Shown: piece after piece, positions 17,740 through 26,014 of the stretch
Layout of the letters: each line of letters starts with the position of its first letter
How positions within the stretch are numbered: the stretch's first letter is position 1
Assembly (NCBI RefSeq): GCF_014193585.1
Contig: NZ_BLXY01000017.1
Location: 1 to 53,016, forward strand
Length of the DNA: 53,016 bases
From: Geomonas paludis
GTDB lineage: Bacteria; Desulfobacterota; Desulfuromonadia; Geobacterales; Geobacteraceae
Reading direction: 5' to 3'
Translations under genes and position numbers: made by a program
Notes under the pieces: model-generated
The model's database searches: none
What the model was told of the DNA's origin: nothing
Seen by the model: only the letters and a program-made list of their open reading frames with translations

Positions 17740-18573
17740 ATGAAGAAGATGGTTTTGGCAGTACTGGGCGGAATACTTATGACAACGGCAACCGCGCATG
17801 CGGAGCACAAACTGCTGGTCACCGACGTCCTCGACAAGAAGCAGGTCGAGGCGCAGGCACTGTTCGAGTATTCCCACACCAAAGGTGACGTCACTATCCT
17901 CGGCGAATCCGGCAAGCGCACCCTGAATGCCGCCGAGTCGCTCTATTCCGTGGGTGTCGGCCTCGGCCACGGCCTGGAAGTGTCCGCGTCCATTCCTTAC
18001 GTTTTCAGCGAGCGCGACAAGCTCCAGATGGACGGGCTCGATCCGGAACAGGAGAGGCGTGACGGCTTCGGCGACCTGGCGCTCCAGGCGAAATACCGTC
18101 TCGTTGGCGGCGAAGAGGCTCCGTACACCGTCGTCGCGGGCCTTGGTGTGAAATTCGATACCGCGGGCGACAGCCAGGCTGGCACCGGCACCACCGACGT
18201 GAGCCCCTTCATCGCGGCCAGCGCCAACCTCGGCCACCACAACACCCCCTACGCCATCTACCGTGCCACCATCAGGAACCACGATGAGTACGACACCCAC
18301 ACCCTCTCGGTGGGCTTCGAGAAGGAGCTGAACCACACCGTGACCATCGACGCCAAGGTCGATGCCAACTTCAACACCGCTACCCGCGACGTCACTGCCA
18401 ACGAGGACTTCATCTTCGAACTGTCCAGCTACCTCCAGGTCGCGCACAACTTCTACGTGCTCCCCAGCGTCGCTTACACCGTCGCCACCGACTACAGGAG
18501 CAAGGATGGCGTGGCCCGCGCCGGTTCCGCCGACGGTTACCGCGCCGGCTTCTCCCTGTACTACCTGTTCTAA
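17740..18573 (+). CDS. Outer-membrane beta-barrel protein
   Basis: 277 residues from ATG 17740, which follows AGGAGG. The N-terminus is a clean signal peptide (MKKMVLAVLGGILMTTATAHA). The rest alternates polar and hydrophobic residues in short strands and ends in LYYLF, the aromatic C-terminus recognised by the Bam machinery. Passages such as FGDLALQAKYRLVG and VAGLGVKFDTAG resemble transporter-like barrels of the MetA-pathway / phenol-degradation type. It probably forms a small outer-membrane channel; the substrate is unknown. A strong terminator follows, and a candidate structured RNA lies upstream. Confidence 0.75.
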   Translation: MKKMVLAVLGGILMTTATAHAEHKLLVTDVLDKKQVEAQALFEYSHTKGDVTILGESGKRTLNAAESLYSVGVGLGHGLEVSASIPYVFSERDKLQMDGLDPEQERRDGFGDLALQAKYRLVGGEEAPYTVVAGLGVKFDTAGDSQAGTGTTDVSPFIAASANLGHHNTPYAIYRATIRNHDEYDTHTLSVGFEKELNHTVTIDAKVDANFNTATRDVTANEDFIFELSSYLQVAHNFYVLPSVAYTVATDYRSKDGVARAGSADGYRAGFSLYYLF

Positions 18574-18645
18574 CCCCTGGCACAGTCCCGCCGGTGCCGG
18601 ACCCGCCGCAGGGCCGGGCTGGCGGCCTTGCCGTTGCGCCCAACG

Positions 18646-18686
18646 AAAAACCGGAGCTCCTTTTCAGGATGCTCCGGTTTTTTTTG
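18646..18686 (+). terminator. Rho-independent terminator after the barrel gene
   Basis: A 9-bp stem AACCGGAGC/GCTCCGGTT (18649-18657 with 18671-18679) followed by eight or more Ts. The same stem sequence is used at 27171-27206. Confidence 0.85.
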
Positions 18687-18705
18687 CAGAGAGAGGGGGC
18701 GTAGC

Positions 18706-18823
18706 AGAAGGGACTGGCTCCGTAAGGTGCCTGTCCCTGTAGCGGAACGCTCCTTTCAGCTTGGCCGGCTTTCCAGCTTCAATAAGCCCCAAGGGGACAG
18801 GCACCTGGCGGAGCCAGTCCCCG
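18706..18823. repeat. MITE-like inverted repeat, copy A (GGGACTGGCTCCG family)
   Basis: Begins AGAAGGGACTGGCTCCGTAAGG and ends CCTGGCGGAGCCAGTCCCC, so the ends are inverted repeats of about 25 bp. The middle contains ACGCTCCTTTCAGCTTGGCC. Related copies are at 43960-44067 and 50424-50535. No protein is encoded. Confidence 0.75.
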
Positions 18824-18829
18824 CCTTGG

Positions 18830-19738
18830 TCAGGCAAAGATGCGCGTCAGCCAGTAGGTGGCGGGGAGGGTGCCGAAGGAGAGGATGATGCCGATGCCGA
18901 TCATGGCCACGGCGAGGTCCGCCTCCATGCCCGCTGCGACGGCCAGGGCCCCGGCGGTCACCATGGGGGGCATGGCCGCCTCCAGGATGGCGACATCGAC
19001 CACCATGCCGGTGAGCCCCGCCACGCGGCAGATCAGCAGTGCCGTCAAGGGCGCCGCCAGGAGTTTTACCGCCAGCCCGAATGCCAGCGGCCCCAGCACC
19101 CTGCGCGGCAGCCTCAGCCGCATCTGCATGCCGATCGCGGTCATCACCACCGGCACCAGGGTGAGCGCGATGTTTTGCAGTACCTGCGCGAGTTTTTGCG
19201 GGTAGGGCCAGGAGCGGGCGCAGAGGGCGACCAGGAGGGCGATGGTGGGCGGGAAGAAGAGCATCTTGCGCACCATCGCCGCGAGGTTAACCGACCCGTC
19301 CTTGCCGTACACGGCCAGGATGAAGGAGCCGTAGCTCACCATGATCAACAGCGTCCCCAGTTGGTCGTAGATGATCAGGTAGGGGAGGCCGGCCGCGCCG
19401 AAGAAGGCTTGGACCATGGGCACGCCCAAAAACGAGGTGTTGCCAAGGGGCACCACCAGGAGCAGCACCCCGAGCGTCGCGCGGTCCCAGCGCCAGAAGC
19501 GGCCCGCCGCGAGCACCGACGCGATGGAGAGGAGCAGCATGCCCCAGGGGACCATGGCCGCGGTGACGATCTCCCGGGAGAATACGATCTGCGGCACCTT
19601 GAGGAGAATCAGCGCCGGCAGCGATACGTAGAGGGCGAACATGTTGAGGGTCTGCGCCGAGTCCTTGGGGAAGGCCTCGAGGCGGCGAAAGAGCATCCCC
19701 AAGAGGACGAACACCCCGATCAAGACGAAATTTTCCAT
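18830..19738 (-). CDS. AEC-family transporter (auxin efflux carrier type)
   Basis: 302 residues, almost entirely membrane: about ten hydrophobic helices in two bundles of five, the layout of the AEC/BASS-related fold. Conserved-type passages include PLGNTSFLGVPMVQAFFG (about 97-114) and EAAMPPMVTAGALA (about 259-272). Bacterial members export or import malate, malonate or similar organic acids; the substrate is unknown. Start: ATG 19738; an in-frame GTG at 19747 lies only 3 nt from AGGAG. It stands alone, convergent with the barrel gene. Confidence 0.82.
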   Translation of the reverse strand: MENFVLIGVFVLLGMLFRRLEAFPKDSAQTLNMFALYVSLPALILLKVPQIVFSREIVTAAMVPWGMLLLSIASVLAAGRFWRWDRATLGVLLLVVPLGNTSFLGVPMVQAFFGAAGLPYLIIYDQLGTLLIMVSYGSFILAVYGKDGSVNLAAMVRKMLFFPPTIALLVALCARSWPYPQKLAQVLQNIALTLVPVVMTAIGMQMRLRLPRRVLGPLAFGLAVKLLAAPLTALLICRVAGLTGMVVDVAILEAAMPPMVTAGALAVAAGMEADLAVAMIGIGIILSFGTLPATYWLTRIFA

Positions 19739-19787
19739 TCCTGCCACTTTCTCCTGCCTGTGACGTGTGGGCGGCGGCTGTGCCGCC

Positions 19788-20045
19788 TTACGCCGTTGTC
19801 GGGAAGAATTCCTCCCTGTTTTCTGACTGTAACCGCAACGTTACCGGCTTCCTGGTGAAGTCGGCCAGGCACTGCGCCACCTCTGCGCCGTCAAGGACCA
19901 TGGCATCGAGCGCGGTACGCCGCGCGAGGACCACTTTTCTCCCCAGCTTGTCGTGGCCGAACGCCTCGAACCCTTTCGGGGAGCTTTCGATGTGAATCAC
20001 CCTGTCCGCTATGCTTCCCAACACGCTGCGTTTGGCCTTTGCCAC
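19788..20045 (-). CDS. Small hypothetical protein (85 aa)
   Basis: GTG start at 20045 with AGGAGGGG 5 nt upstream. The protein begins MAKAKRSVLGSIADRVIHIE and continues through KLGRKVVLARRTALDAMVLDG. It is soluble and basic at the start, with no recognised domain. The ribosome-binding site and codon use support a real gene. The 5' neighbour diverges (NADP oxidoreductase gene), and the AEC transporter lies 49 bp downstream on the same strand. Confidence 0.55.
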   Translation of the reverse strand: MAKAKRSVLGSIADRVIHIESSPKGFEAFGHDKLGRKVVLARRTALDAMVLDGAEVAQCLADFTRKPVTLRLQSENREEFFPTTA

Positions 20046-20227
20046 GGCGTCCCCTCCTATCCCTAAGATAATCCGGAAGCCTTTGCTGTAGCACAGGCGC
20101 GCTGCCGCCACAAGGAAAAGAACATGTTACCCCATGGCAGCCGGATGCCGCGAGGGAGTATACTCTGGTGAAGAGGGGATGTTGACTGAAAGGAGGGACC
20201 CCGTCAGCAGACAAGGAGGACCCTGAC

Positions 20228-20866
20228 ATGAGAGTACAAAAGATAGGCATAATCGGATCGGGTCACATCGGTGGCAACCTGGGGGTGATGTTGGGCAAGG
20301 CGGGCTACGAGGTGTTGTTCAGTTCGCGGCACCCGGAAGAGCTGCAGGAGTTGGTGACGGCAGCCGGGCCCTCGGCCCGAGCCGGGAGCGTAGCGGAAGC
20401 GATCGAGTTCGGTGACGTGGTACTGCTCTCAGTGCCGCTCAAGGCCTACCGGGAGCTGGACAGCGAAACCAAGCAGGCCTTGCAAGGCAAGATCGTCATC
20501 GACACCTCCAACCCGTACCCCGAGCGGGATGGGGCGATGGCGGTCGAGGCGAGGCAGGACCCGGGAGGGATGGGGAGCGTGGTGGCGCGCCTGCTCCCCG
20601 GGGCGAGGATCGTGCGGGCCTTCAACTCCGTCTATTTCGAAGACTTGAAAAAGACCGTCAACAAGAACGGCGACACCATCGGCATTCCCATCGCCGGTGA
20701 CGATCAGGAAGCGGTGCAGGTCGCCGTCGAGTTGGCCCGCAGCATCGGGCTGGACCCGGTCGTGGTAGGCGGGCTGACCGCGTCGAAGTTTTTCGACGTC
20801 GGCACCCCTGTCTATGCGACCAGCGCCTCCGCATCGGAAATAAAGGCGAAGTTGAGAATAGAGTAG
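20228..20866 (+). CDS. NADPH-dependent F420 reductase-like / NAD(P)-binding oxidoreductase
   Basis: 212 residues forming one Rossmann domain. The N-terminal IGIIGSGHIGGNLGVMLGKAG is the dinucleotide-binding loop, followed by FSSRHPEEL, where the Ser-Arg after strand 2 favours NADP. VVLLSVPLKAYREL and IVIDTSNPYP are typical of the NADP oxidoreductase, coenzyme F420-dependent family. Members in bacteria without F420 act on other substrates, so the electron partner is open. AAGGAGG precedes the ATG. A single gene. Confidence 0.82.
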   Translation: MRVQKIGIIGSGHIGGNLGVMLGKAGYEVLFSSRHPEELQELVTAAGPSARAGSVAEAIEFGDVVLLSVPLKAYRELDSETKQALQGKIVIDTSNPYPERDGAMAVEARQDPGGMGSVVARLLPGARIVRAFNSVYFEDLKKTVNKNGDTIGIPIAGDDQEAVQVAVELARSIGLDPVVVGGLTASKFFDVGTPVYATSASASEIKAKLRIE

Positions 20867-21027
20867 ATCCCGCCCAGGCAGGGCCGGGGAGGCCTGCGTA
20901 TTTGTCAGCCCCCCCCGGTCTTGCACCGTCCAAAGCCCGGTTCAAGACCCCGCCGAAATCCATCAGTTGACCCCGACAAACTCTCATGTATGATTAGTAA
21001 ATTCCAACAAATATGGGAGGAAAAAGC

Positions 21028-21681
21028 ATGAGTCTCTTGGGCAGAATCCTTATGAACCATGCAGAAATGGCCCCCCCGGAATTGATCCTTTGGCTTGATG
21101 ACGCAGCAACTTTGCAGGCTGCGCACACAAAGATCAATACCCTGATGGACGCTTGGGTTCCGGGGACGACAAAATTCAGGGAGCATAAAGAGGCGATCGC
21201 AAGGGAGTTGGAGAGAGCCAACGCCCTCAGCGTGTCTACGACCAAGGAACTTGATGCCGCGGTGGCCGCTGCCTTGGAGGACGTGCACACGAACGCGAGT
21301 TACCTGATGCTGAGGGCGAAACACGAGAAAGATGACTCCTGGCTCCACAACAACGGGTATCAGCCGAAGGAAAAGGCAAAGAGGGGCCATGACAGGTCCG
21401 TTTCCGCCAGCATTCTGGGTCTCAGGGCGAAAAACGGCCCCAACATCGCCGAGGTTTCATTGAGTTGGGATAAGGACCTTGCAGCTGGCTCCTACCAATT
21501 GCAGATTTGCAAGGGACATCCACAAGGTGAAGGATCGTTTGAGGATTACGGATTTTTGACGAAGGTTCGTGTTGTAATTGGTAATCTGGAAAGGGCGTCC
21601 TGGTACTATTTCAGGGTCAGGAGTATCGGACACAACGAGTTCGGCCCCTGGAGTGAAGCCGTTGGTATTATCGTGACGTAA
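21028..21681 (+). CDS. Fibronectin type III domain protein
   Basis: 217 residues from ATG 21028 (GGGAGGAAAAAGC upstream). Residues about 1-120 are helical and unrecognised (HTKINTLMDAWVPG, ANALSVSTTKELDAAV). Residues about 127-217 form a fibronectin type III-like beta-sandwich, with SLSWDKDLAAGSYQLQI and SWYYFRVRSIGHNEFGPWS, the usual Tyr-x-Arg-Val strand and the closing G-x-W-S. No signal peptide is evident. Similar two-part proteins appear in several Geobacter-like genomes (from memory, not checked). Role unknown. Confidence 0.65.
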   Translation: MSLLGRILMNHAEMAPPELILWLDDAATLQAAHTKINTLMDAWVPGTTKFREHKEAIARELERANALSVSTTKELDAAVAAALEDVHTNASYLMLRAKHEKDDSWLHNNGYQPKEKAKRGHDRSVSASILGLRAKNGPNIAEVSLSWDKDLAAGSYQLQICKGHPQGEGSFEDYGFLTKVRVVIGNLERASWYYFRVRSIGHNEFGPWSEAVGIIVT

Positions 21682-21703
21682 CTTTAGCGATTGACTCCTC
21701 ACA

Positions 21704-21738
21704 AGACCGGCCCCCCCCGTTGAAGGGGGGACCGGTTA
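21704..21738. terminator. Possible terminator hairpin after the FN3 gene
   Basis: ACCGGCCCCCCC and GGGGGGACCGGT form a long GC-rich hairpin with a GTTGAA loop. No U-tract follows, so termination is uncertain. Confidence 0.35.
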
Positions 21739-21883
21739 CGGCTCCACCGCCATCTCTACCCCCTCCCCCCATCAATCACCACCCCGCACTCATCAGAACC
21801 GAACTCACCGCCTGATAAATCCACTTTGCCGCATTCGTAGCCCTAAAATTCATTTTATAGAGAGCGGAATGCATATCCTGCTC

Positions 21884-22293
21884 GAGAAATGCATTTTGTA
21901 AAGGACGAGATGCATCCACCGCTTGAGAAATGCATTTTGCGGAGGACGAAATGCATCCGCCGCTTGAGAAATGTATTTTCCGTAGGACGAAATGCATCCG
22001 CCGCTTGAGAAATGTATTTTCCGTAGGACGAAATGCATCCGCCGCACGAGAAATGTATTTTGCGGAGGACGGAATGCATCCGCCGCGCGAGAAATATATT
22101 TTGCTGAGGACGGAATGCATCCGCCGCTCGAGAAATATATTTTGCGAAGGACCGAATGCATCCGCCGCTCGAAAAATACATTTTGCGGAGGACGGAATGC
22201 ATTCGCCGCTTGAGAAATACATTTTGCGGAGGACAGAATGCATTCGCCGCTTGAGAAATGGTTTTTTCGGAGGAATGAATGATCCGCCGTCTG
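21884..22293. repeat. 41-bp minisatellite, about 10 copies
   Basis: Tandem 41-bp units begin GAGAAAT at 21884, 21925, 21966, 22007, 22048, 22089, 22130, 22171, 22212 and 22253, with no spacers. Each carries an internal inverted repeat (ATGCATTTT ... GAAATGCAT) and, on the plus strand, an (A/G)AGGA element 4-6 nt before an ATG. Because 41 is not a multiple of 3, reading frames rotate, and both strands stay largely open. Copies differ by a few bases each, so the array is old. The edges (21841-21883, 22294-22325) are degenerate. Confidence 0.9.
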
Positions 22294-22343
22294 CGAAAGG
22301 GTTTGGGCGGAGCACAAATGGCATCCGGTGCTAGACGAACTGA

Positions 22344-22475
22344 TCAGTTGGAAAAGAGGAGGGGGACGACTTGGACCGGCACGGTTTCAGAAAGAACCTC
22401 GCGATGGTGGGGCGCCACTTCAGCTTTGACAGAGATGAAGAATCTCTATATATTGCCGATAATGTGCTTGTATAA
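22344..22475 (+). pseudogene. C-terminal remnant of an unidentified gene
   Basis: An open frame without a good start follows the minisatellite and reads DLDRHGFRKNLAMVGRHF, then DRDEESLYIADNVLV and a stop at 22473-22475. The composition is protein-like, but no start or family is seen. It may be the tail of a gene whose front was replaced by the repeat array. Confidence 0.3.
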
Positions 22476-22502
22476 ATGAAAGTTGGGCTTGAAAAGGAAG
22501 TG

Positions 22503-22967
22503 ATGAAAACCCTGAAACTTGCAGCAGTAATAATTATTTTAATCGGCACTGCCTATATCTCCTATGGAGCCATCGCCATTGGTGCCGCTTCGTTTAACGT
22601 CGCAGACTTACCCCCCAAAATGGCTCGTTATATTTCATCGACCGGCGCTACTTGGGATGAATGGAAACGAACCTTCTTCCGTGGAGGAATTTGGGGGATG
22701 GGGTTAGGGTGTGTAGCAATAATCGCTGGGATAGGAGTCTTTCGGTTCAAAACTTGGGGCAGGACGTTATGGTTATTTTTATCACCGATATTGTTACTTA
22801 ATCAATTTTCCGAAGGCCAAAAGAGTCTAACTTATTTCAGGACAAATAGTAGTTATCATATGGCTTTGGGCTTGTTAATTATTGTGACAATGAGCTGGCT
22901 GTTACTTTTAACGCCCACGGCAAGAAGAGAATTGGCCCCGAAAGCCCAACACCGGCGTAGACACTGA
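22503..22967 (+). CDS. Hypothetical membrane protein
   Basis: 154 residues from ATG 22503, preceded by AAAAGGAAG. Four hydrophobic helices at about 5-25, 55-75, 85-100 and 115-135. The second is glycine-rich (GGIWGMGLGCVAIIAGIGVF), and a short loop follows (RFKTWGRTLWLFLSP). An in-frame ATG at 22476 would add nine residues but lacks a ribosome-binding site. AT-rich codon use marks the start of an accessory island. Function unknown. Confidence 0.6.
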   Translation: MKTLKLAAVIIILIGTAYISYGAIAIGAASFNVADLPPKMARYISSTGATWDEWKRTFFRGGIWGMGLGCVAIIAGIGVFRFKTWGRTLWLFLSPILLLNQFSEGQKSLTYFRTNSSYHMALGLLIIVTMSWLLLLTPTARRELAPKAQHRRRH

Positions 22968-23070
22968 CGCGGCAAAACCAGCCGCGCAGGTCACGCCGAG
23001 CCCCGTTGCCAGCGGGAAAAAGGATGGCAATTACAGGCTCTTCGGATGGTGGCGGGACTGAATTCGGAAT
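22968..23070 (+). pseudogene. Possible C-terminal gene remnant (GC-rich)
   Basis: In the frame next to that of the membrane protein, the sequence reads DAAKPAAQVTPSPVASGKKD then GNYRLFGWWRD and a stop. It has no start of its own, and its GC-rich codons differ from the AT-rich genes on both sides. It is either a frameshifted tail or the leftover end of a displaced chromosomal gene. Confidence 0.25.
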
Positions 23071-23088
23071 TACTACAAAGGAGAAAAA

Positions 23089-23403
23089 ATGGAAATCACC
23101 AACATCGAAACTATTCCTGGGAAGACCATCACAACGCATTTCGGACTGGTGTGCGGCAGTACGGTTCGATCCAAAAATGCCTTCAAGGATATTGGGGCTT
23201 CGTTTAAGAATATGTTCGGTGGCGAGTTAAAGAACTACACCCGTCTGCTGGAAGAGACTCGACAGGAGGCTATCAACCGGATGATTGAGCAGGCGAGAGC
23301 GATCGGCGCAAACGCAATCGTAAATGTCCGATTCGCGACATCTGATGTCGCTGCCGGTGCGGCAGAGATTTACATCTATGGCACCGCTGTCAGGGTGGAA
23401 TAG
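23089..23403 (+). CDS. YbjQ-family (heavy-metal-binding domain-like) protein
   Basis: 104 residues, the usual length for the YbjQ/UPF0145 family. Signatures: TIETIPGKTI-like opening (ETIPGKTITTHFGLVCGSTV), the helix EETRQEAINRMIEQARAIGA, and the strand NAIVNVRFATSD. The family forms pentameric rings; its function is not established despite the metal-binding name. AAAGGAG precedes the ATG. First of three tightly packed genes (YbjQ, membrane YbjQ, M48 peptidase). Confidence 0.82.
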   Translation: MEITNIETIPGKTITTHFGLVCGSTVRSKNAFKDIGASFKNMFGGELKNYTRLLEETRQEAINRMIEQARAIGANAIVNVRFATSDVAAGAAEIYIYGTAVRVE

Positions 23404-23413
23404 GAGAGCAACC

Positions 23414-23869
23414 ATGGCAGATTTTGCGGCAGATTTACTGAACTGGGGATTCTGGATTTTCCTGTTTGTAGCATCTTATTTTGTCGGTACCTATAGAGAA
23501 AAAGCCCATTTAAAGAGCATTGTTGAACGGGAGAAAAGACTTCTTTCACTCCCGGCATTGACCCTGAAATTTGCTGAAGACCGACCAGTTGCCAAAACAG
23601 AACTGGTAATGGGAAGCGTCGTGATTGGCGGGGATTTTTTCAAGCAGGTCGTTGCAAGTTTGGCCAGCGTTTTTGGCATGCGGATCTCTGTTGCGGAGGC
23701 CATGATGGACAGGGCTCGCCGCGAAGCGGTCTTGCGCATGAAAGAGAAAGCTGTGGGTGCGGATGCGATTCTCAACGTCCGTATAGAGGGGTTGAAAATA
23801 GGTGAGCGGAAGAAAATAACAGGAATCGAGGCCATGGCTTGCGGCACGGCCGTGTACTACTCAAAATGA
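23414..23869 (+). CDS. Membrane-anchored YbjQ-like protein
   Basis: 151 residues from ATG 23414 (AGGAGAGCAACC upstream). An N-terminal membrane helix (WGFWIFLFVASYFVGTY, about 11-27) is followed by a YbjQ-type domain (MGSVVIGGDFFKQVVAS, then EAMMDRARREAVLRMKEKA and ADAILNVRIEG). It is a paralogue of the preceding gene with an added anchor, 10 bp downstream of it, and it overlaps the next gene by ATGA. The pairing suggests a mixed ring tethered to the membrane, which is inference. Confidence 0.75.
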   Translation: MADFAADLLNWGFWIFLFVASYFVGTYREKAHLKSIVEREKRLLSLPALTLKFAEDRPVAKTELVMGSVVIGGDFFKQVVASLASVFGMRISVAEAMMDRARREAVLRMKEKAVGADAILNVRIEGLKIGERKKITGIEAMACGTAVYYSK

Positions 23870-24714
23870 ATTTTGAGCCACGATACTGCGAAAAGAATGT
23901 AAATGTTCAATCGAACAGCCATTTCGGAGAATTTATTCGCCTTACTTTGTGGTTGTTGGGGATCGTTTTCGTAATATACCTTCTTTTGGGGTACACGGCC
24001 GAGAAAATCGCAGAACGTCTGCCTCCCAAATTTGAAGCAGCTATTGCTGGCGGCATTACCTCAAAATTTGGCCATAGTGACTTTCCCCGCACCCAGAAAT
24101 ATCTGCAAAAGGTACTCGACTCTTTAGTGTCTTCGGCTGAGGGGCTACCGCCATTCGCTTACAGAGTCATAATCGTCGATGAGAACATAGTGAATGCAGT
24201 GGCTTTGCCAGCAGGGAATATTGTTGTTTTTAAGGGGCTGGTGTCTAAATTGAAGAACGAGAACGAGGTCGCGATCATATTAGCCCACGAGCTAGGGCAT
24301 TATGCCCACCGCGATCATTTAAGAGGATTGGGGCGGGGCCTCGTTCTTGTGTCCATCATGACGGTACTGGGGGTGTCCGGTGATCTGCCCGGGTTCATAT
24401 CGCCTTCAGTGCAGACCTTCGATTTGAAACACTCACGTGATCGTGAGTCGGCTGCGGATCGCTATGCCATGGATCTTTTTGTCCGCACGTACGGCCATTC
24501 CGGAGGTACCGTTGAGGTGTTTAAGGTTCTGGCCGCTCAGGAACAAGGTGGGCGAAGGCCGGAATTACTTTCGACCCACCCCGACACCCTCTGGCGCATA
24601 CAATCCCTTACCGATTATCTGAAACTGAAAAAATATCCAAACGGTTCCATCTTGCCTCTGCCGAAGCCTGGTGTGCTTCCTTTTCCTAATGACCAGACGG
24701 TGAAAGCACAATAA
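23866..24714 (+). CDS. M48-family membrane metallopeptidase
   Basis: 282 residues from ATG 23866, overlapping the YbjQ stop by four bases. One membrane helix (LTLWLLGIVFVIYLLLGY, about 22-39) precedes the catalytic domain. The zinc site is complete: LAHELGHYAHRDH (HExxH, about 138-150) and a downstream third ligand in RDRESAADRYAMDL. This places it with M48 peptidases such as BepA/LoiP-type quality-control proteases. The N-terminal anchor suggests a periplasm-facing domain. Translational coupling to two YbjQ-type proteins implies shared function, perhaps envelope stress. Confidence 0.85.
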   Translation: MNFEPRYCEKNVNVQSNSHFGEFIRLTLWLLGIVFVIYLLLGYTAEKIAERLPPKFEAAIAGGITSKFGHSDFPRTQKYLQKVLDSLVSSAEGLPPFAYRVIIVDENIVNAVALPAGNIVVFKGLVSKLKNENEVAIILAHELGHYAHRDHLRGLGRGLVLVSIMTVLGVSGDLPGFISPSVQTFDLKHSRDRESAADRYAMDLFVRTYGHSGGTVEVFKVLAAQEQGGRRPELLSTHPDTLWRIQSLTDYLKLKKYPNGSILPLPKPGVLPFPNDQTVKAQ

Positions 24715-24794
24715 CAGGGCGTACGACAATCAATAGCAAAAGGTGAATACGGGTATCAAGACGTGGGGCAATCAGTGAAAACAGGAGGCAGAGG

Positions 24795-25592
24795 TTGTTT
24801 CAGATCGGCTTTGTAGCAATAGCAATCATTTTTCTCGTGGGGACTGTTCCATCAACATCTGCTGGTAGCCCAATAAAATTTAACTCGCAACCTGTTAAAG
24901 ATTCCAGCAGAGTAGCAAAACCCCTACCTACTCCAGTTTCCAAACTCAAAGAGCCCTTAATATTTTATGCTTCGCAGTCGGGAAAGCCAACGCTTGACCA
25001 GGGTGAGGGTGGAGGTAATCCCTTCGCATCTGCACTAATAGAGTTACTGGAAAGGCCATCGCTAACGTATTCAGCGCTTCAATCCGATCTTGTTTCAATG
25101 ACTAAAAAGAAAAGTGGGGGATTTCAGGAACCGGATGTGCCAGATATCCGTCTGTCAGTGCCCTTGCAGATCAAGTCGGGTACAAGCTCTGGCAAACGAG
25201 TGGCTTTTGTTTTCGTATTCTCGGATTATCGGAGCGAAAGGCTACAACCTCTTCCAGGTGCTGAAAAAGACTTACACCGAGTGGCTCTGGCACTGAAGAA
25301 TTCAGGTTTTGAAGTACAAACGGCCGTTAACCCATCAAGAACCGATCTTCAGGTTGCCCTGCAATCTTTTTCAACGAATTCAGCAGATGCAGAGGTCTCT
25401 ATTATTTATGCTACAGGCCATGGCTTCGAGTACAACGGCCAGGTCTATCTAGTACCAATCGACTATCCCTTTAGCCAAGATCCCAAGGCGTTGTCCGAGT
25501 TTGCTATTCATATTCCGAGCCTTAAGAGCTTTGTGCATGCGAAGGACGCAAATTTTGTGTTCTACGGTGGATGTCGAACCATTATGCGATAG
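24795..25592 (+). CDS. Caspase-like (C14) protein with swapped p10-p20 order
   Basis: 265 residues. TTG start at 24795 with AGGAGG 6 nt upstream, then a signal peptide (about 1-23). Residues 53-115 resemble the small (p10) subunit of bacterial caspase-like domains (PLIFYASQSG, GNPFASALIELLE). Residues 134-265 resemble the large (p20) subunit (LPGAEKDLHRVALALKNSGF, IIYATGHGFEYNG, FVFYGGCR), with the catalytic dyad His209 and Cys260 in place. In ordinary caspase domains p20 precedes p10, so the order is inverted. The protein stops five residues after the catalytic Cys. It is a circular permutation, or a decayed tandem pair. Likely periplasmic; substrate unknown. Confidence 0.65.
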   Translation: MFQIGFVAIAIIFLVGTVPSTSAGSPIKFNSQPVKDSSRVAKPLPTPVSKLKEPLIFYASQSGKPTLDQGEGGGNPFASALIELLERPSLTYSALQSDLVSMTKKKSGGFQEPDVPDIRLSVPLQIKSGTSSGKRVAFVFVFSDYRSERLQPLPGAEKDLHRVALALKNSGFEVQTAVNPSRTDLQVALQSFSTNSADAEVSIIYATGHGFEYNGQVYLVPIDYPFSQDPKALSEFAIHIPSLKSFVHAKDANFVFYGGCRTIMR

Positions 25593-25675
25593 AGAAAGTC
25601 TGGCGGGAATTCCCCGCCGGACGGTGCGAGGCCTTGAAGTAGACGCTGCCTCCGGAGAGAAAACATGCCGCCGGT

Positions 25676-25771
25676 CTGCATGAATGGCCGATCAAATTCA
25701 TAGATTACCTGTTCCTTGCCTTTGACATCTCCACGGCTTTCTCTCCAACTGATGTTCCTGCGGAGAAAAGG
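25676..25771 (+). pseudogene. Fragment resembling the C-terminus of a small membrane protein
   Basis: Reads LHEWPIKFIDYLFLAFDIST then AFSPTDVPAEKR with no start. The phrase YLxLAFxxSTAFSPTDxxP is familiar from DUF1345-like or ion-channel-like membrane proteins. The frame then runs into a repeat-like GGGGACAGGCTAGTTTACC segment. It is a degraded remnant inside the accessory island. Confidence 0.4.
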
Positions 25772-25852
25772 GGACAGGCTAGTTTACCAAGTCCCCTTCC
25801 CATCAGCGGCATGATAAGGCGGCCCACATATGGTGTATTCGGCGATTCAGGC

Positions 25853-26014
25853 TCACGGAAGGGGGACGCCCCATTGGGCATTCTTCGTGGACGTCACGCT
25901 GTAGTTCCTCCAGAAGTTGTTGTCCCAGTAATCGTTTCCCTGAACGCGCCTGTTATGTTGTATGTCAAGACCGCTGACACCGGCAGCGTCTGTTGCGGCA
26001 GCATTAGGGGCATT
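25853..26014 (-). pseudogene. C-terminal gene fragment cut by a repeat element
   Basis: A 53-codon frame with no start ends at TGA 25853-25855. It reads ATDAAGVSGLDIQHNRRVQG, then NDYWDNNFWRNYSVTSTKNA and QWGVPLP. Its upstream end coincides with the edge of the inverted-repeat element at 26014-26120, so the element probably inserted into, or replaced, the front of this gene. Family not recognised. Confidence 0.4.

Noticed and set aside
21884..22293. CRISPR array
   Set aside because: The 41-bp units are back to back with no variable spacers, and no cas genes are near.
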